Below the pieces are notes generated by a model. That model saw only the letters and a program-made list of their open reading frames with translations, had not been told where the DNA came from and did not search any database. Shown in pieces: positions 31,505-41,438 of a stretch of 64,000 nt of DNA (position 1 is the first letter of the stretch; every line of letters begins with the position of its first letter). The stretch covers positions 23,946,942-24,010,941 of the forward strand of contig JAJEKV010000002.1 in the NCBI GenBank assembly GCA_021234155.1. Direction: 5' to 3'. Source of the DNA: Isoetes taiwanensis (taxonomy: Eukaryota > Streptophyta > Lycopodiopsida > Isoetales > Isoetaceae). The translations under genes and the position numbers were made by a program.

Positions 31505-32093
31505 CAATGCGGCGAAGGAGTTCTGCATGGTATCGATCGGGCCGCTGGCTCATATCCATCTGAATCGTCGTTAAATAATCTATGCTGATGTCGGGGATCT
31601 CTCCCCACGTGAAGCTCTGGGAAGCTTCATGCCATTGGTATGGGGGAATCTCGATGGCCCTGCCATCTATGACGGCGACCCCATCCCCCAGGTACCGGTA
31701 CTCCCTACCTCGAGCCGCCGTATCGGCTCGTTCTATCTCTCTGTGGTCATCCTCCCTGGCCAAGTTTCTGATACGGTCGGCCTCTTTCCTTATGTCCTCC
31801 TCCTCGGTGTGTCCTTCACATTCGGGAGGGTAGAACTTAATCAACATCATGACCAAGTCAGGTTGCTCGGCCATGGTGTAAGGAAGCTGTCGGAGATTGA
31901 GCCTGACCAAGAACGGCTCCGAGTAATGATAAATGGGATAGGGGATCCTATCATTGTTCTCGAATCGGTTTACCAACTCGTCCAAAAGTATATCAATGAA
32001 GGCAGGGTCAGTAGCCATATGCTGGGCGATCAAAGCATAAATCTCTGCTATAGTGAGGGTAGTGGGGTCCACAGTACTCTTGGTGTTGGCCAT
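31458..32093 (-). CDS. E2 ORF-a, unknown 211-residue accessory protein
   Basis: First ORF after the 5' LTR, ATG at 32093, TAG at 31458. The N-terminal half has [20 protein letters not shown] and [20 protein letters not shown]. The middle is charged ([20 protein letters not shown]), and the C-terminal half has [12 protein letters not shown] and [15 protein letters not shown], ending in a basic helix [19 protein letters not shown]3 has a diverged homologue at 61096-61771 sharing the FPYPIFHF-type and FSWNED-type blocks. No known domain recognised. Its 3' end overlaps the histone H3 frame in the +1 phase, so it may supply the start for an ORF-a/H3 fusion by frameshift. Confidence 0.75.
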   Translation of the reverse strand: MANTKSTVDPTTLTIAEIYALIAQHMATDPAFIDILLDELVNRFENNDRIPYPIYHYSEPFLVRLNLRQLPYTMAEQPDLVMMLIKFYPPECEGHTEEEDIRKEADRIRNLAREDDHREIERADTAARGREYRYLGDGVAVIDGRAIEIPPYQWHEASQSFTWGEIPDISIDYLTTIQMDMSQRPDRYHAELLRRIVERRYRKVEEDLRRA

Positions 32094-32370
32094 AGCTATG
32101 GCGCTGAGGTCTAGGGGAACAGGCGGTAGGGCGCTTGCGGCTAGGGAAGTGGTAGTGAAGGCGCTAGGGTTAACGAAGAACCAGGGTGGAAGAACAGGGT
32201 CAGGTCCGGCGGCTATGGCAGGCGTGGGATCTAGCGGGCGGAGGCGCTTTAAGGCAGGGAGGAAGCAAAAAGTTAACGGCCTTTAACCCTAAAAAGTTTT
32301 AAAAGTTTGCTTATTAATTTTTTTATTTTTTTTTTTTAAACATTATGCGGCGGAAAATACGCGCGGAAAT

Positions 32371-32562
32371 ACGGTTGGGCGCCGACGGCATTCTACGCAC
32401 TCCCACCGCGACTGGGGGTCGACGAAAGGCAAGGGGCGCCCGGGTTGACTTTCGGGCGCGGGTTGACTCGCGACGGTACGGTCGGGCGCCGACAGCATTT
32501 TAGGCTCTCCCACCGCGACTGCAAGGCGACGAAATTCAAGCGGCGCCCGAGTTGACTTTCGG
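32371..32562. repeat. GC-rich tandem repeat in the E2 leader
   Basis: A unit of about 106 bp spacing, containing GGGCGCCGAC, CTCCCACCGCGACTG and GTTGACTTTCGGGC, occurs twice (about 32377-32458 and 32483-32562) between the PBS and ORF-a. It is much richer in GC than its surroundings. A structured leader with packaging or translation control roles is possible. Confidence 0.7.
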
Positions 32563-32857
32563 GCCTTTCCGTGACCATTTTTCCGCCAACGACGACTGTC
32601 CTAGGGTATTTGGGGTACGCCCGATCCAATGGAACCATTTTCTCCTTCATCTAAACTACCTACAAAAATTTATAACCCCTCCAAACTTGGGCCTCCAGTT
32701 GCCCTAAACTTATTAAGACTTACACCTACTACATCAACCTAGCACAGAATCAAACATCAGAGAGCTAAACAATCACACTAGCGTAACTTCTACCTAACTA
32801 CCGAACTAACGAGTTAGGGTTTGGTCAGTGCTATGATTTCGAGCAATCGAAATCACG

Positions 32858-32869
32858 GCTCTGATACCA
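32858..32869 (-). other. E2 primer binding site
   Basis: The minus strand reads TGGTATCAGAGC one base from the 5' LTR, the initiator Met-tRNA primer site. Confidence 0.95.
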
Positions 32870-32870
32870 C

Positions 32871-34484
32871 TGTGACGCTCCCAGAATATATACGACCCCC
32901 GGCCGTATACATACGGGGACTTTCCCCTCCCATGGCAACCAGCTCGCCATGAGCAGGGCCCTCCGTTTGACCCGGGCCATCTACGAAGAGATGCTCGAGT
33001 GAAGGACACGGAGGTGTCATTCGGCCCACGCCTTCGATGGGCTCCTACGTCGCGGAAGCATGAGTACAAGGTTAGCACACAACATAAATCATATATAAAT
33101 AACCACCACGAAGGGTGGCGCATCCATCCAAGTACCAACGACAAAGAATATACATCTAAACCTAAGAAAAACACCCCAAACCCCAGGTTCTACCCCGGTT
33201 CCGACTCCTGTGAGGATGGACTGACGGCTCGGTCTCAAGAGATTAGCAGACAGAGGTATAACCTGGCGTTGGCTGGCATAGAATATCGGCTAGGGTTGTC
33301 CACTCCATCCGCCCCTCCTGTGCACACTTTGCAGATGAATCGATCCACGCTATGGCTTCGCTATAGCCTTCCGGAGACGCAGACTCAAGGTATCACCCTT
33401 TGAGTCTACTCCAGGGTTCATGACGCCCCGGTCCGATGAGGCAGGTCAGGGAGGCGTCCCCTTCCAGGATCACAGTGGTTCCATGGGTGAGCTAGAGAAT
33501 ACGTGCCACATCAGCGACCCCCCGCATCCATTACCCGACTTACTCACCCTAAATCTACTCAAAGTGCAAGATGCTCCATACGGATCACACCTCTACACCT
33601 GGGGAGTGTCGGACCCATACCCGCCCTCACGTGACCAGGGCCATCGGGCCTAGCCCCATTGTAGGAGTCTCGGGAGCCTTTTATGTTCGTGCAAGACCCC
33701 ACCCCCACTTCACCACCCTGCGTCCCTTCTCTGGTGCTAAGCCAAACCATAGCGTCTACGACCCGGTGGTCTCTTGTACACAGGCCGCAACTAATGGGAA
33801 CATTACAGGGCCCTATCTAGGAACATACTATCATACATGAGCTCAGAGGTCTCTACCCCCTTTTAACCCCCCGTTTAATGGAAGCTACCAAATACTTCAT
33901 AGATACATCGATCATTCCTTAACAGAGCACTATTCATAATTGAAATGTAATCCTACTTACCACAGAAGGGTTAATCTCAACAAAGGCAATCAGAAAAGAA
34001 GTACTATCCTACAATCACAAGCTAAACTACTACTAACCCATGTTTCGGCTGGAACCATTATCGTGGGGTGCTTCCATATTGCTGTAACTAGGGTGGCAAA
34101 TGACGCCTAGTGGTTGTTCAAATGATTTTGGGGAGTCGAAAGAATGATCCTTGGGCGCCAATCGCTCCTTGGGCGCTCTGCTGGGTCGATTATGGTTGAT
34201 ATGGGGGTGATGATCCACCTTAATGGTTCCAATTAGTATTCACCATGCTGGCCAATCGAGTTTGGCCAGGTGGCGCCTTCCCAAACCATAATTAGCTTAA
34301 TTATCCTTCTTAAATATTAATTCCTTAATTATAGGTTATTATCCTTAATGATTAAACTAGCTTAGCTAATTAAATCCCTTTTAGGACAACCCCCTAGGTT
34401 ACCATACCCCATGGTGGCGTATCTATACTGGGTGACGTGTCAATGTATTTATACGTATACCGTATAAATACTTGAAACGTCACA
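32871..34484 (-). repeat. E2 5' LTR
   Basis: 1,614 bp, nearly identical to 21549-23157 for most of its length. Differences cluster at about 33525-33720 and 34090-34170, mostly at CAG/CTG sites. Confidence 0.95.
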
Positions 34485-34722
34485 GTTCTAATGTCAATAT
34501 TGAGTTTTTCGCATGACATAGAAATTGTCATGCAGGGAATTATTTTGGGTGATATTCTTACCTTCTTATTGGCACATAAGCAACCTAAGTTTTAGGCATT
34601 TGCGGCTATGAGGTAAACGGATATTTGAGTTACATTTGCCTTAAGAGAAGTATAAGGTATTCTTTTCTTTGTGTGTATAGTAAATCTTGAGACAACTAAT
34701 ATGTCTATAGCATAGTTGGACG

Positions 34723-34989
34723 AAAATTTTTAGCCTAAAGGGCTGGACTGGGAAAACTTTTAGCCAAAAGTGCTGGACTTGGAAAACTTTTAGCCTAAAG
34801 GGCTAGACTTGGAAAATTTTTAGCCTAAAGGGCTGGACTTGGAAATTTTTAGCCTGAAGGGCTGGACTTGAAAATTTTTAGCCTGAAGGGCTGGACTTGA
34901 AATTTTTTAGCCTAAAGGGCTGGACTTGGAAAATTTTTTAGCCTAAAGGGCCGGACTTGGAAAATTTTAACCAAAAGGGTTGGATTTGA
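34723..34989 (+). repeat. E1 internal 30-bp tandem array
   Basis: Nine head-to-tail units of 29-31 bp built on TTTTTAGCCTAAAGGGCTGG followed by ACTTGGAAAA. Middle units are almost identical and edge units are diverged, the usual pattern of array growth by slippage. It lies in the non-coding interior of E1. Confidence 0.95.
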
Positions 34990-35913
34990 CTATTTATGAC
35001 ATATTTAGCAAAATTTGGACTTATTCAAATCTAAATGCCATGATAATATTATATGTATTTTTAGCTCTTATTAATTTTAATAATTTGTTTTGTTCAGATA
35101 AAAAATATGATACTTACTAAAGTTTAAAGTTGTTTTCTAAACTAATTCTCAGTTTCGTCTATTTAAAATAAATTTTTTATCTAAAATAACTCTATATAAT
35201 TAAAATGTTATTTTTTTCTAAACTAATTCTCAGTTTCGTCTATTTAGAATTAAATTTTTGCCTGAAATAACTCTGTATAATTAAAATGTTATTTTTTTCA
35301 AAATATTTAAAGAAAGTTTTAGATTGAAATTAATTAAATGATTATGTTTATGTGTAATAAAAAAGTGAGTAGTTTATTATTAATTAAATGTCAATATTCT
35401 TTGTTTCATCAATAATAAATTATTCAATAGTTATTATTAAACCAATAACTTTTATCATTTAATTAATTTTAACCTAAAACATTTCTTAAAGTATTTTTAA
35501 AAGTATAAAAGTTTGTAAATTGTGAAATTCTCATAATAGTTTTAAGTAAATCGCTTATCAAACCATCGGATTTCATTTAAAGATATTATGATTGCCAAAT
35601 TTTGAATCTGTTAAATCACTGAAAATTGAAATTTTTATATTCTTGGCATGTCTAATTCTAAATAGATTCAAATGAAAATTAGTTTGGAAATCAAGTTTAT
35701 TCTTTGATAACCATTATAGTTTTAATTTAAAGATAAACTTATATGATTAAAACTTATAAAAATTATAACAATCAAGAAGAATCAAACAATACATATATTC
35801 TTATAATGACATTCTTGAAGTGCTATCTATCAAATTTGAATAAGTCCAAATTTTGTTGAATATGTCATAATACAGACAAGATCTCCATATCTATTTTGAG
35901 CTACTTGAACTAA

Positions 35914-36185
35914 TCACATATTACCCAATAACAAGCAATTTATCTCTTCTTGAGTTATGCCAATATTTATGGTTCCACTATCGAATACCTTTGGCTTTGG
36001 AGCATCGGATGATGCCATACTACCTGACGTTGAACCCATCTTATCACGAAGATGGCGGACTGCGCGTTGCACAGCTGCAGAAAATATAGGACAACGTGTT
36101 AAATATATAATCAAACAAACCATTTAGAATTACAGACATGACCTTGGGATACAACCGGAGTCTTAGGATCTGCCGGTGAAGGCAT
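35914..36185 (-). CDS. Two-exon mini-gene inside E1 (67 residues, unknown)
   Basis: ATG at 36185, exon 1 36185-36143, intron 36142-36075 (GT...TTTCTGCAG), exon 2 36074-35914, stop TGA. The spliced product starts MPSPADPKTPVVSQAVQRAV, has a Ser/Gly linker and ends with an I-T-Q-E-E-I-N-C-L-L-L-G-N-M tail. A TATA box (CCTATATATACA) lies about 70 bp upstream. I recognise no family. Intron, TATA box and frame together suggest a captured host gene or gene fragment, antisense to the element's own transcript. The frame is undamaged, so capture is recent or the protein is used. Confidence 0.6.
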
Positions 36186-36249
36186 TGTTCAGAGTAACAA
36201 CCATGTACTCAGAGGAATGAAGCATGCATTCAATTTTAACGAGCTAAAT

Positions 36250-36261
36250 GTATATATAGGA
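36250..36261 (-). promoter_or_regulatory. TATA box of the E1 mini-gene
   Basis: The minus strand reads CCTATATATACA about 65-75 bp before the ATG, leaving a 5' UTR of roughly 40 nt at standard TATA spacing. Confidence 0.55.
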
Positions 36262-37032
36262 AAATAGGCACTACAATAAGCAGTGCATAGTGCATGTGCA
36301 TGTGAAGTGACATGTGGCATCAAATGATATTCCCTGCACTAAATATGAATTGTGAAACTCCTGATTGAATTCCAAAGAAGGGCCAGCTTAAGCTCAGACG
36401 CCATTCAATGATGTCGGCATTGAGTTGTGGCTTATAGAATGAAATTCTATTGTTTCTTTTCTATTCCGATCCTATTGAATCAAATTCTATTGTTTCTTTT
36501 CTGTTTCGATCTTGCATGAGAAGCGCTAATTAATTTTAACCTAAAACATTTCTTAAAGTATTTTTAAAAGTATAAAAGTTTGTAAATTGTGAAATTCTCA
36601 TAATAGTTTTAAGTAAATCGCTTATCAAACCATCGGATTTCATTTAAAGATATCATGATTGCCAAATTTTGAATCTGTTAAATCACTGAAAATTGAAATT
36701 TTTATATTCTTGGCATGTCTAATTCTAAATAGATTCAAATGAAAATTAGTTTGGAAATCAAATTTATTCTTTGGTAACCATTATAGTTTTAATTTAAAGA
36801 TAAACTTATATGATTAAAACTTATAAAAATTATAACAATCAAGAAGAATCAAACAATACATATATTCTTATAATAACATTCTTGAAGTGCTATCTATTAA
36901 ATTTGAATAAGTCCAAATTTTGTTGAATATGTCATATTTCTGATTGTGCATGTTGTAGCCATAAATTTGGTTATGCTAATTTTCCATATAATTTCTTGAT
37001 CGTGAACGATCAATCCCAAGAAGGGGAGGAAT

Positions 37033-37494
37033 TGATATGGTTTAAGGTTAATATCTAGTAATGAGCTCGGGGGAGTGGCCAATATGATTATGCATTGGGC
37101 GAAATCATATAGAATTAGTATATATTATGGTTGGGAACAAAAGGCAAAGGCAAAGACAAAGGCAAAGGCAGGCGCCAAAGAAGGCTAAAGTTGCAGAGAC
37201 TTCTATAAATAGAACCTAAATTTCAATTGGCAATAGCTCCGCAACTAGAGTTCTGATTGAGGCAGTATTTACTTCATTGGAACCTGTCAGAGTCTAGTTT
37301 CTGAATTGCGGTGGCACTTCCCATAACTCGCCCGAATAAGAGGGTTATGGTCGGAAGAGTGATAGGGGGTCAAGAAAGACTGCTCTACTCATTCACTCTT
37401 GAATCTGACTCCTAAAAAGCCATTATCTTTTTCCTAGAGCTTTTGTTGTTCTTGTTTGATCTTTTGATTACTAGCTAACCTTTGGTTCGTAACA
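37033..37494 (+). repeat. E1 3' LTR with internal deletion
   Basis: 462 bp, preceded by the polypurine tract AAGAAGGGGAGGAAT at 37018-37032. It lacks about 196 bp present in the left LTR. The sequence otherwise matches closely. Confidence 0.9.
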
Positions 37495-37499
37495 CCTGT

Positions 37500-38054
37500 T
37501 CATTGCCTTGGGGGTAATAAGAGCTTGAGAAGACATGTCTCAGTTTGAACTTGTTGGTTAATTCCTGCATCAGCTCGTTCATAAAATGAGAACCCCTATC
37601 ATTAATCAATAAAAGAGGGATACTAACCTGCAACATATTTGTTGATACACAAAAGTGCAAATCAATTGAGTTGTTGCAGCCTTTGCTGGAATTGCCTCCG
37701 CCCACTTAGTGAAGTAATCCGTGGCCATAAGGATGTACTGGTGTCCGAAGGATGACGTGGAGATTGGGCCTATGAAATCTAGCCCCCAACCATTGAAGGG
37801 TCCAAAAATAGGAACAGTGGCTAAATCTGCAAAGTTGGCTGGCAGGCTTGGCATCTTAGGGTATGATTATGGGCATCCTTGAATAAGGTGGGCCAATAAT
37901 AGCTTGCTCGCAAGATTCTCTTGGCTGTAGCTTGCCCGACGAAGTGACCTGAACAAGCAACATTATGACACATCTCCAACACGTATTGTTGTTCCTCTTC
38001 GATTAAACACCTCTGGAGTACCCCATCAGCACTTCTATGACAATACCATCAATA
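37500..38054 (-). pseudogene. Old Ty3-type element H0: integrase zinc finger and core
   Basis: Sense (minus) order: IEEEQQYVLEMCHN and GHFVGQATAKRILR, SYYWPTLFKDAH (H2C2 zinc-binding domain), then WGLDFIGPI (first catalytic Asp), DYFTKWAEAIPA, LLINDRGSHFMNE (second) and HVFSSSYYPQGNEQ (before the catalytic Glu). E1 entered right after YYPQGNEQ. Frame breaks are present. H0 is the oldest layer of this nest. Confidence 0.85.
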
Positions 38055-38067
38055 AGCAAGAATATGT

Positions 38068-39175
38068 TTTTTTTTTTTTTTGAGAGAACGAAATTTTTGT
38101 ATTTATATATAAGGAAAGTACAATGCTTCAGCACAATAAGAGAATTACTACAGGAATACTCAACATCTTCATTCTCTTATGTGTAGAAACTTATTTACTG
38201 CTCTGCTCTGATAGCTGATAATAAACATTAGGCATAAAAAATCTCTCCACATCGAAACCAAGGTTTACCAGATGATCCAAAGAGCAACAGTCTTCCAAAA
38301 TGAATCTTGCTTCGAACAACACACTGATAACCTGAATCACTGAAGATATACGGAAGTTGCATAACTCCTGGTCTATATGACAGCATCCAAGTAGAATAAA
38401 TCAGGCATATCAGTACCTGATGAAGCATTGCGCTCAAACATGGCAGTATTTGAGCAAAGATATTTTGGCATCAGTACCAAAATATCACTCAATTTTCAGT
38501 AACTTGAGTGGCATTCTCAAGCATAATAGTACTTGAAAATGCAACCAAGATGCTTCAAAGATAGTGCTCAAGCTTCAGTGCTAGAGCATTTAGTCTATAT
38601 TGAATGCTGTCATACATCCTATTGTCTCTACTGCTTCAGCATAAGATTAATAATTCAAGACTCACCTGTATATTTCCTCTAACAAGAATCTTTCTGATCA
38701 TCGCTTGTAAAAGCTGGATCTTTCTGCTAGTAAGAAAGAGTGGAAAGAGATAGGCCATAGACGGATCGCATTTTCAAAAATCAGATTAAAATATCCCCTG
38801 TAGATGGAATAACAGAAACTTCTCTACCTGATCTTGCAGATTTCGTCTTCACCTTATAGGTCGGCATCCATTCTGGATCTACCATTTCGGTGTGTCTAAA
38901 TCCAAAGAAGTAGCCATAGTGCAAAGGCACCAAAGATAAAAACCACGTTAGTGGATACCTTAGCAAGATTTGCCGCCGAAAAGAAGAATCGTTATGACAT
39001 CCATCAGATCTTGTGTTCCAAATCTGAAAAGTGTAACCAGCATGCCCTGCTAGCATCAGATCCTAATCGATTTTCCTCAAGGAGTTCCGCTGTGATGGCC
39101 TAGGCAAGAAAGCAGGGCGGCCGCTGCCCTAGCCCGCCAAGAACAGCGCCTGCGCCAACGGCATTTTTTCTACTT
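38068..39175 (-). mobile_element. 1.1-kb poly(A) retroposon with 13-bp target duplication
   Basis: Flanked by AGCAAGAATATGT at 38055-38067 and 39176-39188. The plus strand begins with a run of about 15 T, i.e. a poly(A) tail on the minus strand, and the sense 5' end is GC-rich. These are marks of LINE-driven retroposition of an RNA. The sense strand has a 91-codon open frame (39056-38781) containing HYGYFFGFRHTEMVDPEWMP, but no RT, so it is a processed retrocopy or a long SINE-like unit rather than a LINE. I do not recognise the source gene. It inserted into H0 DNA. Confidence 0.8.
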
Positions 39176-39335
39176 AGCAAGAATATGTAGCATAATAACA
39201 GGGGGTTTTCTTTGTGTTTTTGTACGCTTTTCACTAAGGTTTTCCTATGATTTCGTGATGTATTCAAATAGATGTACTAATGCGTACATCTAGAGTGCAC
39301 CATTTCTGAGCCATTGATTTTAGCCCTTTTTTTTT

Positions 39336-39438
39336 CAATGGTCAACAACCAATGACTCACAACAAAAGCCCTTTTTTTGTGCGTGTGGTGCATAATGGTC
39401 AACAACCAATGGCTCACAACAAAAGCCCTCTTTTTGTG
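39336..39438 (+). repeat. 46-bp imperfect tandem duplication
   Basis: The unit with AATGGTCAACAACCAATG, CTCACAACAAAAGCCC and a T-run followed by GTG occurs twice, separated by about 10 bp. Function unknown. Confidence 0.85.
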
Positions 39439-39629
39439 GGCTTGAAGGGCGCATGTAGTGCAGTTTCCCCGCCGGCAGCACATTTCTTATCATAACTTTT
39501 GATCCAGAGCTCTGTTTGAGATGATTTTTATTGTGTTGGAAAGCTCTCTCTGAGATCTTTTTAAAGGTGTATGATATGGATATGTTTGGTTAAGTTATCT
39601 ATGCTAAAACAACAATTTCTTGGCCGGGT

Positions 39630-40910
39630 TTGGTAGGCTTTCACATCCTACCAGCTGATGAAGACTTAAACAAGGTCACTTTGAAGGATCATTATCCCTT
39701 ACTGTTCCAAGAAGAGATACTTTATCAAGCGGCTACACATGAGGTATTCTCATTCATGGATGGCTTTAGCGGTTTTAACCAAATCTCTGTTTGTCCGAAA
39801 GATAGGCCAAAAACTGCATTCATCACGCCTTGGGGCACCTACGCCATGAATGTGATGCCTTTTGGCTTAATGAACGCCCCTGCCACATTTCAGAGCTGTA
39901 TGACAGTGGCATATCACAACATGCTCCAGCAAGGTTTAGGCATCCTTCTTGATGATTTATGCTTGGCTAACAAATGTGCAGATCACTTAAAACAGTTGGA
40001 GGAAGTGCTGATCTTAAGCAGAGCATTCCAAGTGTGTGTTAATCCAGCTAAGTGCCAGTTCTTTTATGATGGAGGAGTGCTTTTGGGGCACTATGTTTCA
40101 ACCAGAGGGATACAAATTTCAAGTGAGGAGATCGAAATCAATCATAAGCTACATGTGCCCAAAACAGTGAAAGAGGTAAGGAAGCTGATTGGGATGTGTT
40201 CTTTTATACGGATACATATTCCAAATTTTTCACATTTAATGGGTCCAATTACCAAGCTCACCCGTGTTGGGAAGCTCTTAAAGGGGCAAAGTAAAAGTAC
40301 ACCTGTGCATTGGACAGAAGAATGCCAAACTGCTTTTGATAAGTTACTGCAGATCATGACAGGTGGTACAGTTTTAGTGCCATCACAAGACGGTCGTCCT
40401 TACAATGCATTTATCACTGTAACTAAGTGGGCCATCGGGGTTGCTTTATGTCAAAAGAATGAGACGAAGGGATATGATATAATTTGCTATTCCGGGAGGC
40501 AACTTACAGATGTGGAGAACAAATATCCTGTACTAGAAAGGTACGCTTGTGCATTGGTGTTCTTATTTCATAGGCATGAGCACCTTCTACTTAAGGAGCA
40601 CACTGAAGTCATCATGAAAAAGAATCCCATGCCACTCATATCAGGCAAAAGCCTTAAGAAAGCTAAGCATCAAAAATGGATGTCTTACCTGGCACAATTT
40701 GCCTTTGCAAAATCAGCTCACACTCTCAGCAATCCAAGTGGGTATTTGCCGTATGCTCTCATGGAGGAGAACATCTCTCCAGAAGAGGTGGTTGAAGGCT
40801 CAGCTTGCATATTCATCCAAGGCTCATGGATGTTGCCCTACATATACTTATTACAAGGATTCGACTTGCCAGATCATTTCACAGGCCCAGAGCAGAGAAG
40901 AATAAAGTAG
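39630..40910 (+). pseudogene. Ty3-type RT-RNase H relic with a long open frame
   Basis: 426 codons open without stops: YPLLFQEEILYQA, FMDGFSGFNQISV, TAFITPWGTYAMNVMPFGLM, NAPATFQ, GILLDDLCLAN (RT catalytic D-D present, Leu in the usual aromatic position), then the connection and RNase H with NAFITVTKWAIGVALCQKNE, where the family has Asp and here Lys stands. Loss of that catalytic Asp argues against activity. It continues into a jumbled C-terminus. The first codon is TTG inside the RT, so the true start is missing. It lies on the opposite strand to H0 and may be the same element inverted or a separate insertion. Confidence 0.8.
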
Positions 40911-40919
40911 ACATAACTA

Positions 40920-41438
40920 CCAACACATAACAACCATTGACATTAACAACCAACACATAACTACCATTGACATTAATTAACACAACCATTGGGTCCAACA
41001 CATTTAAATTAAAATTCCCCTTAAACCCCCTTTGGTTTGGGTGCATATTCACACGAGGGGTGACGTAGGGCAGCGAGAGCCCTCATAATTGTATTTTGCA
41101 TGTACAAAATCAACACCATATAGTATTCCGCTTGAAATCTTATAGTATTTTGCGAATCTTGTTATACAGTATAGCAAATTTTGTACTTGCATACCCCACA
41201 AACGAAGAATTTTATGTACGGTGTAGATTAAGGAATAAGGGGTGAATATGCCTATCCAACAGCTCTCGTTGCCCGGAGTCACCCCCCGTGTGAATATGCA
41301 CCCAAACCAAAGGGGGTTTAAGGGGAATTTTAATTTAAATGTGTTGGACCCAATGGTTGTGTTAATTAATGTCAATGGTAGTTATATGTTGGTTGTTAAT
41401 GTCAATGGTTATTATGTGTTGGTTGTTATGTGTTGGGG
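40920..41438. repeat. Foldback element: about 165-bp inverted repeats around a 180-bp core
   Basis: Left arm about 40920-41081 and right arm about 41262-41438 are reverse complements with few mismatches, including AATTCCCCTTAAACCCCC and GTGCATATTCACACG. The outer parts of both arms contain short internal repeats of CCATTGACATTAA next to CCAACACATAA. No transposase is present. This is a MITE-like or foldback element whose transcript would form a long hairpin. Confidence 0.85.

Larger units (their letters stand above)
21549..34484 (-). mobile_element. E2: Ty3 chromovirus carrying a histone H3 gene and three other accessory ORFs
   Basis: LTRs at 21549-23157 and 32871-34484 begin TGTGACG and end CGTCACA; the target duplication GTTCT is perfect (21544-21548, 34485-34489). 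Sense is minus. Order from the 5' LTR: PBS, GC-rich leader with repeats, ORF-a, histone H3 ORF, ORF-c, ORF-d, gag (scrambled), protease, RT, RNase H, integrase, chromodomain, polypurine tract, 3' LTR. RT before integrase plus a C-terminal chromodomain defines a chromovirus. Length is 12.9 kb. The accessory block of about 3.5 kb between 5' LTR and gag is the unusual part and is shared with E3. This copy is dead for gag-pol: stops at 25903, 25741 and 25588, a frameshift near 24.4 kb and an inversion in gag. LTR identity is high, so insertion is fairly recent. Confidence 0.95.
35461..36940. repeat. 410-bp direct repeats flanking a small gene inside E1
   Basis: 35461-35871 and 36532-36938 are nearly identical direct repeats (from AATTTTAACCTAAAAC to TGTTGAATATGTCATA), with only scattered single-base differences. 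The 660 bp between them hold the two-exon mini-gene. The arrangement could arise by duplication of a unit including the gene or by insertion of a gene-bearing circle. Confidence 0.9.
20363..37494 (+). mobile_element. E1: non-autonomous LTR retrotransposon, interrupted by E2
   Basis: LTRs at 20363-21020 and 37033-37494 share sequence from TGATATGG to GGTTCGTAAYA and flank a Met-tRNA PBS and a polypurine tract. The target duplication CCTGT (20358-20362 and 37495-37499) is perfect. Without the nested E2 (21549-34484) the element is about 4.2 kb. Its internal region has no gag or pol, only a 30-bp tandem repeat, AT-rich DNA, a 410-bp direct repeat and a small intron-containing gene on the opposite strand. 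It must be mobilised by another element's proteins. Plus-strand sense is set by PBS left and polypurine tract right. Confidence 0.9.

Noticed and set aside
34723-34989. CRISPR-like array
   Set aside because: The units are contiguous without unique spacers and lie in a plant LTR element; it is a simple tandem repeat.
38781-39056. The 91-codon frame in the retroposon as a functional gene
   Set aside because: No promoter is visible and no family recognised; kept only as part of the retroposon.
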